Part shown: piece after piece, positions 19,174 to 27,415 of the stretch
Numbering within the stretch: position 1 is the first letter of the stretch
Layout: each line of letters opens with the position of its first letter
Assembly (NCBI GenBank): GCA_958295835.1
Contig: OY282378.1
Span: 4,923,694 to 4,987,693, forward strand
Source of the DNA: an uncultured Gammaproteobacteria bacterium
GTDB lineage: Bacteria; Pseudomonadota; Gammaproteobacteria; HK1
Length of the DNA: 64,000 nt
Direction: 5' to 3'
Made by a program: the position numbers and the translations under genes
Notes under the pieces: model-generated
The model's input: the letters and a program-made list of their open reading frames with translations, nothing else
What the model was told of the DNA's origin: nothing
The model's database searches: none

Positions 19174-19717
19174 GGGGAGCTCCTGATTCTGCTTTCAACC
19201 GTAGAATATCACGGAGATATGCTTGCGACGGCGGCATCGTGGGCAGTGCCGGAGACCGAAGGTGCACGCTCAGGTGCCGGCGTTCAGTGGGGTGACGAAC
19301 CGGCGCCGGATCGCGACCACACTCGGCGCGACGAACCGACTGGAAAGCTTGAGCGGTGATCATTCCCGACTCGACCTCCCGGTGTACGTCTGCGATTCGA
19401 GTTCTCGCCGGCACGAAGGCGCTTCGGGCTGTCGGCCGCCGGCTGGCCGTCGAAGACCGGGCGGCGTAGTGGCAAGAGACGGATCCGGACAGCATTCCCG
19501 GGGCAGCCGAGCACAAGCCTCTTTGTGCCGCCGGCCGTTGACAGTATCCTGTCGCCGCCGGCCGCTTGCCGGCACGAATCAGCCATGCCGTGATTTCCGG
19601 CCGATCGATCGCGGGAGCCGCCGGTGCGAGGTGTAACCGTATGCCTCGGAGCCGTGCATGGGTCGGGATGGGCCCGGACCGCACATGAACAAACGGACGT
19701 GTACTCTGGAGACAGAC
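19174..19717. other. Intergenic region between vapB and ammonium transporter gene
   Basis: A divergent 544-bp gap. No open frame looks protein-like, no glnK is present, and I found no -24/-12 sigma-54 motif before the transporter gene. The vapBC side carries the dyad at 19206-19220. Confidence 0.4.
19206..19220. promoter_or_regulatory. Dyad upstream of vapBC
   Basis: ATATCACGGAGATAT: 5-bp perfect arms with a 5-nt centre, 33 bp upstream of the vapB start and AT-rich against a GC-rich background. Candidate VapBC operator overlapping the promoter. Confidence 0.4.
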
Positions 19718-21157
19718 ATGAACAGAAGTGGATATGAATCGGCGCAGCGCAACGGCCGCGGATTTACCCGCCGCATCGTCGTGACGGCCGGGAAGGCGCT
19801 GGCGGGCGCCGGCCTGCTGCTCGCGGCGGGGAACGCCGCGGCCGCGGTCCCGGACGAGTCACAGTTCGTGCTCAACACCTTCTCGTTCCTCATCTGGGGA
19901 GCGCTGGTGATGTGGATGTGCGCGGGCTTCACCATGCTCGAATCCGGGTCGGTGCGCACCAAGAACGCCTCCGTGATCTGCCTCAAGAACATCGGGCTCT
20001 ACTCCATCGCGGGGCTGGCCTACTACCTGCTCGGCTACAACCTGATGTACGTCGACGTCACGGGCTGGATCGGTTCGTTCAAGTTCTTCTACGGACCATC
20101 TGCGGAAGAACTGACCCTGCTGAACCTCGGCGACGATGCGACCGCCGAGGCGCAGGCGGCGGCGACGGCGGCCGTCGTCGAGAGCGGCTACTCGACGATG
20201 TCGGACTGGTTCTTCCAGATGGTGTTCGTGGCGACCACCGCCTCCATCGTCTCGGGCACGCTGGCGGAGCGGGTGAAGCTGTGGTCCTTCTTCGCCTTCA
20301 TCGCGGTGCTGACCGCCGTCATCTACCCCGTCGTCGGCGCCTGGACGTGGGGCGGCGGGTGGCTCACCGAGATGGGCTTCCAGGACTTCGCCGGCTCCAC
20401 CATCGTGCATTCGACCGGCGGCTGGGCCGCGCTCGCCGGGGCCATCGTGGTGGGGGCGAGGCGGGGGAAGTTCCGGCCCGACGGCAGCGTCAAGCCCACC
20501 CCTCCCTCGAACGTCCCGACCGTGACCCTGGGCGTGTTCATCCTGTGGCTCGGATGGTTCGGCTTCAACGGCGGGTCGGTGCTCGCCCTCGGCGACGCGG
20601 CCAGCGCGGTCCACATGAGCAACGTGCTCGCCAACACCAACCTCGCGGCGGCGGCGGGGGTCATGGCCGCCATCAGCACCGCGAGGCCGTTGCTCGGACG
20701 GGTCGATCTGCTTGCGGTACTGAACGGCGCAATCGCCGGCCTCGTCGCGATCACGGCAGGACCCGACATCGTCGACCACTACTGGGCGATCATCATCGGC
20801 GCGATCGGCGGTGTCATCTGTACCGCGGGAATCAAGCTGATGGAGACGATGAAGCTGGACGACGTGGTCGGCGCGGTCCCCGCCCACCTCTTTGCCGGCG
20901 TCTGGGGCACGCTGGCGGTCTGTATCGCGGCCGGCGGCAGCTTCGTCACCCAGCTCGTCGGGGTGCTCGCGGTGGGCGTGTTCGTGTTCGTGGCCTCGTG
21001 GATTGTGTGGCTCGTGCTCGAGAAGACGGTGGGGGTGCGGGTTTCGGAGACGGTCGAAGAGCTCGGCCAGGACACCGCCGAGCTCGGGATCGAAGCCTAT
21101 CCCGAGTTCATGCTCATGCCGGACCAGGACGACATGGAGACGCTCCGGCGCAATTAG
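19718..21157 (+). CDS. amt: Ammonium transporter (Amt/AmtB family)
   Basis: About 479 residues. A signal-like N-terminus (AGKALAGAGLLLAAGNAAAA) is followed by 11 transmembrane segments. Family motifs include GFTMLESGSVRTKNA, the FAGSTIVHSTGGWAALAGA stretch with the first pore His region, GWFGFNGGS and AHLFAGVWGTLAV with the second. It conducts NH3/NH4+ across the inner membrane. GGAG lies 6 nt before the ATG at 19718; earlier ATGs (19658, 19685) lack this. A cytosolic tail of about 40 residues would be the PII contact. A strong stem-loop follows at 21176-21225. Confidence 0.94.
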   Translation: MNRSGYESAQRNGRGFTRRIVVTAGKALAGAGLLLAAGNAAAAVPDESQFVLNTFSFLIWGALVMWMCAGFTMLESGSVRTKNASVICLKNIGLYSIAGLAYYLLGYNLMYVDVTGWIGSFKFFYGPSAEELTLLNLGDDATAEAQAAATAAVVESGYSTMSDWFFQMVFVATTASIVSGTLAERVKLWSFFAFIAVLTAVIYPVVGAWTWGGGWLTEMGFQDFAGSTIVHSTGGWAALAGAIVVGARRGKFRPDGSVKPTPPSNVPTVTLGVFILWLGWFGFNGGSVLALGDAASAVHMSNVLANTNLAAAAGVMAAISTARPLLGRVDLLAVLNGAIAGLVAITAGPDIVDHYWAIIIGAIGGVICTAGIKLMETMKLDDVVGAVPAHLFAGVWGTLAVCIAAGGSFVTQLVGVLAVGVFVFVASWIVWLVLEKTVGVRVSETVEELGQDTAELGIEAYPEFMLMPDQDDMETLRRN

Positions 21158-21175
21158 CCGGCTCATCATCCGCCC

Positions 21176-21230
21176 GGCAGGGAGCGTCCCGGCTTGCCTC
21201 GACGCGATCCGGGATGCTCCCCGCCTGTTT
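21176..21230 (+). terminator. Terminator-like stem-loop after amt
   Basis: A 17-bp stem, GGCAGGGAGCGTCCCGG against CCGGGATGCTCCCCGCC, with one G.U pair and one mismatch and a 16-nt loop, then TGTTT. The rest of the 316-bp gap up to 21473 shows no gene. Confidence 0.65.
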
Positions 21231-21473
21231 CAACAGCAATAACCGCCAACGCCCGAACCCGGACTGCATGACCGGGAACTCTCGGTCTCCCCTGCCGCCC
21301 GGGCATCCGATCCCGGCGATTCAGGGGACGTCTCCGGCTCCGGACTTCGGCGGGAATTGCCGATGCCTCAACGAGGGGCCGCGGCCCGGGAGCCGGACAG
21401 GCACGCTCCCGCCACCCGTGCGCCGGAGCGTCCGGCTCTCCGGCACTCGTTACCGGCAGGAGTGACACCGCCG

Positions 21474-22226
21474 ATGATTCACCGCGAAGACCGTGACGGC
21501 ATCGCCGTGCTGCGCATCGAGCACGGCAAGGCGAACACCCTCGACATGGAGCTGTGCAACGCGGTCGTGGAAGCGTTCGAACACGCGGGCGACGCCCGAG
21601 CCGTCGTTCTCACCGGCGCCGGCAGGATCTTCTCCGCCGGTGTCGATCTGTTCCGGGTGCTGGAGGGAGGCGAGCGCTACATCGAAGCCTTCGTGCCCGC
21701 GATGTGCCGTGCGTTCGAACGCGTATTCGTCCATCCCGCCCCGGTGGTGGCCGCCGCCAACGGACACGCGATCGCCGGCGGCTGCCTGCTCGTCGCGGCG
21801 GCGGACCAGCGACTGATGGCGGCGGGCGCCGCGAGGATCGGGCTCCCCGAACTCCAGGTCGGCGTGCCGTTCCCGCCCCTCGCCCTCGAGATCATGCGGT
21901 TCGCAACTCCGCCGCAGCACTTTCAGACCATCGTCTACCGCGCCGGCACCCACGAGCCGGAGGCCGCGCTCGCACTCGGACTGCTCGACGAGGTCGTGGA
22001 GCCCGACATCCTGCTCGATCGTGCCCTCGCCAGGGCCGAGCGCCTGGCCTCGGTACCCGCGGACACCTTCGCGATCACGAAGCGCGAGATCCGGCGCCCC
22101 GCCATGGTCAGGGTCCGATCGCTGGCGCAGACCGCCGCGCGGGAAGTGCAGGCGCAGTGGCTGGAGCCACGGACCCTGGACGGCATCCGCGCCTATCTCG
22201 ACCGGACGATCCCGCAAGGCCGCTGA
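21474..22226 (+). CDS. Enoyl-CoA hydratase/isomerase family protein
   Basis: About 250 residues of the crotonase fold. The oxyanion-hole segments are LTGAGRIFSAGVDLF and AANGHAIAGGCLLVAAADQR; GLPELQVGVPFPP is the usual third element. The Glu pair of classic hydratases is not obvious, so isomerase, hydrolase or another crotonase chemistry is possible. I chose the ATG at 21474 after AGGAG; the open frame extends upstream without conservation. psuG follows 66 bp later in the same direction. Confidence 0.85.
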   Translation: MIHREDRDGIAVLRIEHGKANTLDMELCNAVVEAFEHAGDARAVVLTGAGRIFSAGVDLFRVLEGGERYIEAFVPAMCRAFERVFVHPAPVVAAANGHAIAGGCLLVAAADQRLMAAGAARIGLPELQVGVPFPPLALEIMRFATPPQHFQTIVYRAGTHEPEAALALGLLDEVVEPDILLDRALARAERLASVPADTFAITKREIRRPAMVRVRSLAQTAAREVQAQWLEPRTLDGIRAYLDRTIPQGR

Positions 22227-22292
22227 TCCGGCGCGGCGCTCGAACGGACCGTCACGGATGACCCGGTACGGCGCCCGAACGGCTCCTCGCCG

Positions 22293-23249
22293 ATGACCCG
22301 GGACGACGGAACCGGCCTGTCTCTCTCCGTTTCGCAACCGGTCGCCGACGCGCTCGCGGTCTCGGCACCGGTGGTCGCGCTCGAGAGCACCCTGGTGACG
22401 CACGGCCTGCCCTGCCCGCTCAACCTGGAGACCGTCCGGGAGATGATGGGCGCGATTCGGCGCGAGGGCGCGGCGCCGGCCCTGATCGCGGTGCTCGACG
22501 GCCGCATACGGATCGGGCTCGATGCCCCGGAGCTCGAACGCCTTGCCCACGACGACGGGATCGTGAAGGCAAGCGCGCGTGACGTGCCGGTCCTCGTCGC
22601 GACGGGTGCGAGCGGGGCCACCACCGTCGCCGGCACCATGTTCTGCGCACGGCTTGCCGGGATCGAGGTGTTCGCGACCGGCGGGATCGGTGGGGTGCAC
22701 CGCGGCGCGTCATCGACGTTCGACGTCTCCGCCGATCTGCACGAGCTGGCCAGGACACCGGTCGCCGTGGTGTGCAGCGGCGCGAAGTCGATCCTCGACG
22801 TCCCCGCTACCCTGGAGACGCTGGAATCCCTCGGCGTCCCGGTGCTCGGCCTCGGGACGGGCCGGTTTCCCGCGTTTCACGTGCGCGACAGTGGCCTGAC
22901 CGCTCCCCATCCGGTGCGGAATGCGGCCGAGGCGGCCCGGGTCGCGGCGGCGGTGCTCGCACTCGGTCGCACCGGGCTGATCATTGCCAACCCGGTTCCC
23001 GCCGCCGATGCGATGGATCGTGACACCGTCGAGCGCCTCGTCGGGGAAGCCGAGCGCCGCGCACGCGCATCGAACGTGACCGGCAAGGCGCTCACGCCAT
23101 TTCTCCTCGAGGCGCTCGCCGAGTCCAGCGGTGGCGCGACGTTGCGCACGAACCGGGCCCTGCTCGTCGACAACGCCCGGGTCGCGGCCGAGGTCGCGCG
23201 CCACATCGCGGCGGCGCGAAACCACTCTGAACCCGACCCACGGGCATGA
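22293..23249 (+). CDS. psuG: Pseudouridine-5'-phosphate glycosidase
   Basis: 318 residues of the PsuG/IndA family, which reversibly splits pseudouridine 5'-phosphate into uracil and ribose 5-phosphate. Conserved segments: VVALESTLVTHGLP, the Lys in GIVKASARDVP, TGASGATTVAGTM, FATGGIGGVHRG, CSGAKSILDVPATLE and GLIIANPVP. Full family length. No pseudouridine kinase gene (psuK) lies alongside; the neighbours are an enoyl-CoA hydratase and an amino-acid ABC operon. Confidence 0.95.
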   Translation: MTRDDGTGLSLSVSQPVADALAVSAPVVALESTLVTHGLPCPLNLETVREMMGAIRREGAAPALIAVLDGRIRIGLDAPELERLAHDDGIVKASARDVPVLVATGASGATTVAGTMFCARLAGIEVFATGGIGGVHRGASSTFDVSADLHELARTPVAVVCSGAKSILDVPATLETLESLGVPVLGLGTGRFPAFHVRDSGLTAPHPVRNAAEAARVAAAVLALGRTGLIIANPVPAADAMDRDTVERLVGEAERRARASNVTGKALTPFLLEALAESSGGATLRTNRALLVDNARVAAEVARHIAAARNHSEPDPRA

Positions 23250-23305
23250 CCGGAGACAAGCCCGTTCCCGTATGATGGCGCTTCTCTCCCCGGCGCATCG
23301 TGCCC

Positions 23306-23769
23306 ATGACCCAGCCGCGCGAAGCCCTCGTCGTCGAGGACCTCCACAAGAGCTTCGGTGGCCTCGAAGTGCTCAAGGGCATCTCGATGACCGCCCACGA
23401 GCACGATGTCGTCTCGATCCTCGGCAGCAGCGGCTCGGGCAAGAGCACCCTGTTGCGATCGCCAGGACGCTGGCGATGGAGCCGGCGCTGCTGCTCTTCG
23501 ACGAGCCGACGTCGGCCCTCGATCCGGAGCTCGTGGGCGAGGTGCTCAAGGTCATGCGCGGCCTCGCCGAGGAAGGCCGGACCATGCTCGTGGTGACCCA
23601 TGAGATGGGGTTCGCCCGCGAGGTCTCCACCCGGGTGACGTTCCTGCATGAAGGCCGGGTGGAAGAGACGGGCGCCCCCCGGCAGATATTCGAGCAGTCC
23701 CCCTCGGAGCGCTTCCGGCAGTTCCTCGCCGGCACGTTGCGCCAGTCCCTGTGCACGGAGACAATCTGA
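23306..23769 (+). pseudogene. Polar amino-acid ABC transporter ATPase with internal deletion
   Basis: The N-terminal part encodes ALVVEDLHKSFGGLEVLKG and Walker A GSSGSGKSTLLR. The reading then jumps, in another frame, to VAIARTLAMEPALLLFDEPTSALDPE (Walker B), VVTHEMGFARE (H-loop) and the normal end. About 100 codons, including the Q-loop and the LSGGQ signature, are missing between CTGTTGCG and ATCGCC. Because GTTGCG would be expected at both edges, a short-homology deletion is likely. The product cannot be a working ATPase. It heads an otherwise intact importer operon (binding protein and two permeases). An assembly error is the alternative. Confidence 0.85.
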
Positions 23770-23831
23770 AGCGTCTGCACCGCTGTCGAGCCTCCGCCGA
23801 CCACCGAAAACCACATAAAGGAGAAGATCAC

Positions 23832-24620
23832 ATGATGAGAAAGCTCACCACGGCACTGCTTGCAGCCACCGCTCTGGCGTTCGTGGCCGGACCCGCGACC
23901 GCCGACAAGGTCAAGGTCGGCATCGAGGCGGCCTACCCGCCGTTCAGTGCAGTGTCGGCGGACGGCACGTTCGTCGGCTTCGACATCGACATCGCGAACG
24001 CCCTGTGCGAGGAGATGGGCGCGGAGTGCACAATGGTCCAGCAGGACTGGGACGGCATCATCCCCGCCCTCCTCGCCCGCAAGTACGACGCGATGATCGC
24101 CTCGATGTCGATCACCGAGGAGCGCAAGAAGAAGGTCGCCTTCACGAACAAGTACTACAACACGCCGGCGAAGTTCGCGCAGAAGAGGGGCGCCGGCATC
24201 AGCATCGACGCCGATGGCCTGTCCGGCAAGACGGTCGGGGTGCAACGCGCGACCACCCACGACAACTTCATCACCGAGGTCTTCGGCGAGAACGTCGAGA
24301 TCAAGCGCTACACGACCCAGGACGAAGCCTACCTGGACGCGGTGGCCGGCCGGCTGGACCTGCTGCTCGCCGATTCCGTCGCCATGGCCGACGGCTTCCT
24401 CGCCACCGATCAGGGGAAGGACTGGGAGTTCGTCGGGCCCGACTTCACCGATCCGAAGTACTTCGGCGTGGGCGCCGGCATCGCGGTGCGCAAGGACGAC
24501 GCCGACCTGCTCGCGAAGCTCAACGAGGCCCTCGACGCCATCCTGCGCAACGGCGTCTACAAGGCCATCAACGACAAGTACTTCGATTTCAACGTCTACG
24601 GCGAGCCCCTCCCGCAGTAG
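23832..24620 (+). CDS. Polar amino-acid ABC transporter substrate-binding protein (LAO/HisJ/ArgT type)
   Basis: About 262 residues with a signal peptide (LTTALLAATALAFVAGPATA) and the family-3 solute-binding fold: VGIEAAYPPFSAV, FVGFDIDIANALCEEMG, DWDGIIPALLARKYDAMIAS and VAFTNKYYNTPA. The aspartate in FDIDIA and an arginine in the second lobe normally hold the amino-acid alpha groups; basic amino acids or opine-like ligands are likely. AGGAG lies 8 nt before the ATG at 23832. A stem-loop at 24632-24660 separates it from the permease genes, as usual where the binding protein is made in excess. Confidence 0.92.
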   Translation: MMRKLTTALLAATALAFVAGPATADKVKVGIEAAYPPFSAVSADGTFVGFDIDIANALCEEMGAECTMVQQDWDGIIPALLARKYDAMIASMSITEERKKKVAFTNKYYNTPAKFAQKRGAGISIDADGLSGKTVGVQRATTHDNFITEVFGENVEIKRYTTQDEAYLDAVAGRLDLLLADSVAMADGFLATDQGKDWEFVGPDFTDPKYFGVGAGIAVRKDDADLLAKLNEALDAILRNGVYKAINDKYFDFNVYGEPLPQ

Positions 24621-24631
24621 CGCCCTTTCCC

Positions 24632-24660
24632 GGACCCCGTCGCCACCCGGCGGCGGGGCC
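24632..24660 (+). terminator. Intercistronic stem-loop in amino-acid ABC operon
   Basis: GGACCCCGTCGCC pairs with GGCGGCGGGGCC across a 4-nt loop. There is no T-run, so it more likely stabilises the binding-protein mRNA or attenuates transcription than stops it fully. Confidence 0.5.
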
Positions 24661-24677
24661 TGCCGGACGCCAGCGCC

Positions 24678-25445
24678 GTGCTCGAACGGATCGACCCCCT
24701 GCTCAAGGCCACCCTCGGCAGCCCCGCCCTGCTGGACGGCTACCTCTATCCGTTCATCCTCACCGGCTTCGCGCTGACCCTGAAGCTCGCACTGGCGTCT
24801 CTCGCCCTGGCCGTGGCTCTCGGCATGCTCGGGGCAGTGGCCAAGCTCTCCCGGTCGAGGATCGCGCGCGGCGCCGCGGGGGTGTACACCACGGTGATAC
24901 GCGGGGTTCCGGACATCGTGCTGATGTTCATCCTGTTCTTCGGCGGGCAACTCTTCGTGAACTACTGCGGCGCAGAGCTGGCCGCCCTGGGAGAGCGGTT
25001 CAGCCTGCCGATCGGCTGGGACTACGTCGAGATCAGCGCGTTCGCGGCCGGAACGTTCTCCATCGGGTTCATCTTCGGGGCGTACATGACCGAGACGTTC
25101 CGGGGCGGAATCCTCGCGGTGTCGCGGGGAGAGATCGAGGCCGGCCAGGCGTTCGGCATGACCCCGGCGCAGGTGTTCTTCCGCATCACCCTGCCGTCGA
25201 GCGTGCGCCACGCCCTGCCGAGCTTCGGCAACAACTGGCTGGTGCTCGCCAAGGCCACCGCCCTGGTCTCGGTCATCGGGCTGCAGGACGTGGTGTTCCG
25301 AGCGGCGCAGGCGGGCAACACCCTGCGCCAGCCGTTCACGTTCTTCCTGGTGGTGGCGGTGCTCTACCTGCTCCTCACCGGCGTCTCCGACGTGGGACTG
25401 CGCTGGATCAACCGGCGCTACAGCGTGGGCGTGCGGGAGGCCTGA
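24678..25445 (+). CDS. Polar amino-acid ABC transporter permease (HisQ/ArtQ-like)
   Basis: About 255 residues with five hydrophobic segments and the EAA loop EAGQAFGMTPAQVFFRITLPS. GTG start at 24678. Forms the membrane channel with the next permease, which begins 3 bp after its stop. It would need an ATPase; the one in this operon is broken at 23306-23769, so the pair may be silent or use an ATPase encoded elsewhere. Confidence 0.9.
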   Translation: MLERIDPLLKATLGSPALLDGYLYPFILTGFALTLKLALASLALAVALGMLGAVAKLSRSRIARGAAGVYTTVIRGVPDIVLMFILFFGGQLFVNYCGAELAALGERFSLPIGWDYVEISAFAAGTFSIGFIFGAYMTETFRGGILAVSRGEIEAGQAFGMTPAQVFFRITLPSSVRHALPSFGNNWLVLAKATALVSVIGLQDVVFRAAQAGNTLRQPFTFFLVVAVLYLLLTGVSDVGLRWINRRYSVGVREA

Positions 25446-25447
25446 GC

Positions 25448-26227
25448 ATGGACGTCGAGGCCATCGTCAGGAACCTGCCCCTCTATTTCGAAGGGCTGTG
25501 GACGACGGTGCAGCTCGTGGCCCTCTCACTCGCCTGCGGGCTCACACTGGCCATCCCGATTGCGTTGCTTGCCGCTTCCCGGCGGTGGTTCTTCGAAATC
25601 CCCGCCAAGGCGTACATCTACGTCTTCCGGGGTACGCCGCTGCTGGTGCAGATATATCTCATCTACTACGGCCTGGCCCAGTTCGAGACGGTGCGCGACA
25701 GCCTTCTCTGGCCGGTGTTGCGTGAGGCTTACTGGTGCGCGCTGCTCTCGTTCGCGCTCAACACCGCCGGATACACCGGAGAGATTCTCCGTGGGGCCAT
25801 CGTCAACACCCACCACGGAGAAATCGAGGCGGCACGATCGGTCGGCATGTCGCGCCGGCAGATATACTCCCGCATCGTGCTTCCGAGCGCGTTCCGCCGC
25901 GCCCTGCCCGCCTACGGGAACGAAGTGATCTTCATGCTGCACGGAAGCGCGCTCGCCGGTGTGATCACCCTGGTGGACCTCTTCGGCGCGGCACGCATCG
26001 TCAACTCGCGTCACTTCGTGCCGTTCGAATCGTTTATCGCGGCCGGCGCGTTCTACCTGGGTCTGACCTTCCTCATCGCGTGGCTGTTCAAGCTGTGGGA
26101 GCGGCGCTGGCACGCTCATCTGCGCGCCCGCGACGGCGGCCGGTGTATCGTCCGAAGCCACGTTCTCGGCGCGGTGAGAAAGAGGTACGCGCTGCGAATG
26201 TTCGAAATGCGTGGACCACCAGGATGA
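25448..26227 (+). CDS. Polar amino-acid ABC transporter permease (HisM/ArtM-like)
   Basis: About 259 residues; five membrane segments, with the RGTPLLVQIYLIYYG signature and the EAA loop EAARSVGMSRRQIYSRIVLPS. GGAGG precedes the ATG at 25448. The C-terminal ~35 residues after LFKLWERRWHAH are Arg-rich and poorly conserved, so the original end may have been shorter. Partner of the preceding permease. Confidence 0.9.
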   Translation: MDVEAIVRNLPLYFEGLWTTVQLVALSLACGLTLAIPIALLAASRRWFFEIPAKAYIYVFRGTPLLVQIYLIYYGLAQFETVRDSLLWPVLREAYWCALLSFALNTAGYTGEILRGAIVNTHHGEIEAARSVGMSRRQIYSRIVLPSAFRRALPAYGNEVIFMLHGSALAGVITLVDLFGAARIVNSRHFVPFESFIAAGAFYLGLTFLIAWLFKLWERRWHAHLRARDGGRCIVRSHVLGAVRKRYALRMFEMRGPPG

Positions 26228-26355
26228 CTCCAAATCGATCGCACTGGCGCGCTCGCGCCGCAATGCCCGCCCCGGCAGGAGTCGGCGGCGTAAGCCGGGC
26301 TTCCGGGCCGTTCCAGCCACTGTCGGTAGCGGTGCAATCACGGAGGTGGCAGCCG

Positions 26356-27315
26356 ATGTCATTGCAGTGGAAGTGGTTGTCGCCGGTGGTGTTGCTGGTT
26401 CTCCTGGCCGGTTCAGGCGCAGCGGTTCATGCGCAGTCCGATCCGATGGTCGAGGCGGTCCAGCGAGCGCTTTCCGAGAGGGGATTCGACCCGGGCAAGA
26501 TCGACGGCGCCGTGGGGTGGCGCACCCGGAGCGCGCTCAGACTGTTCCAGCGTTCGGCCAGACTGCCCGACACGGGACAGATAAGCGATGCGACCCTGGC
26601 GGCCCTCGGGCTGGAACTTCCCGGCAGCACACAGGCGGAAGCGGATGAGGACCCGCCGCGGACCGAGTCGGCGCCGGACACGGAGGACGCCCCCACGGCG
26701 GAGACGCCGAGCGCCAGACCCACCATGGAGCCAGGCACCGAAGCGCCCGAGACCGAGCCCTCCCGCGCCGAGCCGGCGCCGATGCCGGGCACGGGCGCAC
26801 CGAAGACCAAGACGCCGAGCGCCAGGCCCACCACGGAGCCAGGCGCGGCCGCGCCCAAGGGCGAGGCGCCTCGCACCGAACCGGCGCCCGAGCGTGCCGC
26901 GAGACGGGAGTTGAGCTTCACGACCCTCGGTTGGCACCACCCCCAGACCGGTGCGGAGGCGCTGGCACGTTTCAATGCGCTCGGCCTGCCTCGGGATTTC
27001 AAGCGGGGGACAGGCGCCCTGTTCGTGCCGAAAGCCGAGCTCGTCTTCGTGCTGCAAGCAGGGGAGCGGATCCCGGATCTCGACTGTGATCCGGGGGCGG
27101 GACGGCTTTCCGTCGAGTTCGTATTCGAACCGGACGGCCCGGTCGTCTTCACCCCGGCCGCGGGCGGGGAATATTGCCGGATGGGTATCGGTATCGCGAT
27201 CGAGGTCGGTCGTACGCTGGAGATGCGGCGGGTCGACTGGGGAGACATGCAGTATCCGCGAGGGACGGTACGAATCACGAATCAGGGGCTCGAATACGTC
27301 AGGTCGTCGACTTGA
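26356..27315 (+). CDS. Secreted peptidoglycan-binding-domain protein with Pro/Glu/Thr-rich linker
   Basis: About 319 residues. Signal peptide (VVLLVLLAGSGAAVHA), then a PG_binding_1 domain (VEAVQRALSERGFDPGKIDG, LRLFQRS) up to about residue 86, then an 80-residue linker rich in Pro, Glu and Thr in which TPSARPT-x-EPG occurs twice, then a C-terminal domain of about 150 residues (from LSFTTLGWHHPQTGAEA) that I do not recognise. GGAGG is 8-9 nt before the ATG. Probably periplasmic or surface-attached; the C-terminal role is unknown. Confidence 0.8.
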   Translation: MSLQWKWLSPVVLLVLLAGSGAAVHAQSDPMVEAVQRALSERGFDPGKIDGAVGWRTRSALRLFQRSARLPDTGQISDATLAALGLELPGSTQAEADEDPPRTESAPDTEDAPTAETPSARPTMEPGTEAPETEPSRAEPAPMPGTGAPKTKTPSARPTTEPGAAAPKGEAPRTEPAPERAARRELSFTTLGWHHPQTGAEALARFNALGLPRDFKRGTGALFVPKAELVFVLQAGERIPDLDCDPGAGRLSVEFVFEPDGPVVFTPAAGGEYCRMGIGIAIEVGRTLEMRRVDWGDMQYPRGTVRITNQGLEYVRSST

Positions 27316-27415
27316 ACCCCGGAACGAGCCGCCCCGAACACGGGAAGCCGCTCCGGGCAGACATCGGATACGACCCTGCGGGACTGGCGGCCGGGCCGGC
27401 GCCCGCATCCGGGAT

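Noticed and set aside
19174..19717. Possible sigma-54 promoter or glnK before the ammonium transporter
   Set aside because: No TGGCAC-N5-TTGC match and no PII-like reading frame.
24005..25447. Long + strand frame running into the second permease from upstream
   Set aside because: Overlaps the binding protein and first permease in another frame; the real gene starts at 25448 behind GGAGG.
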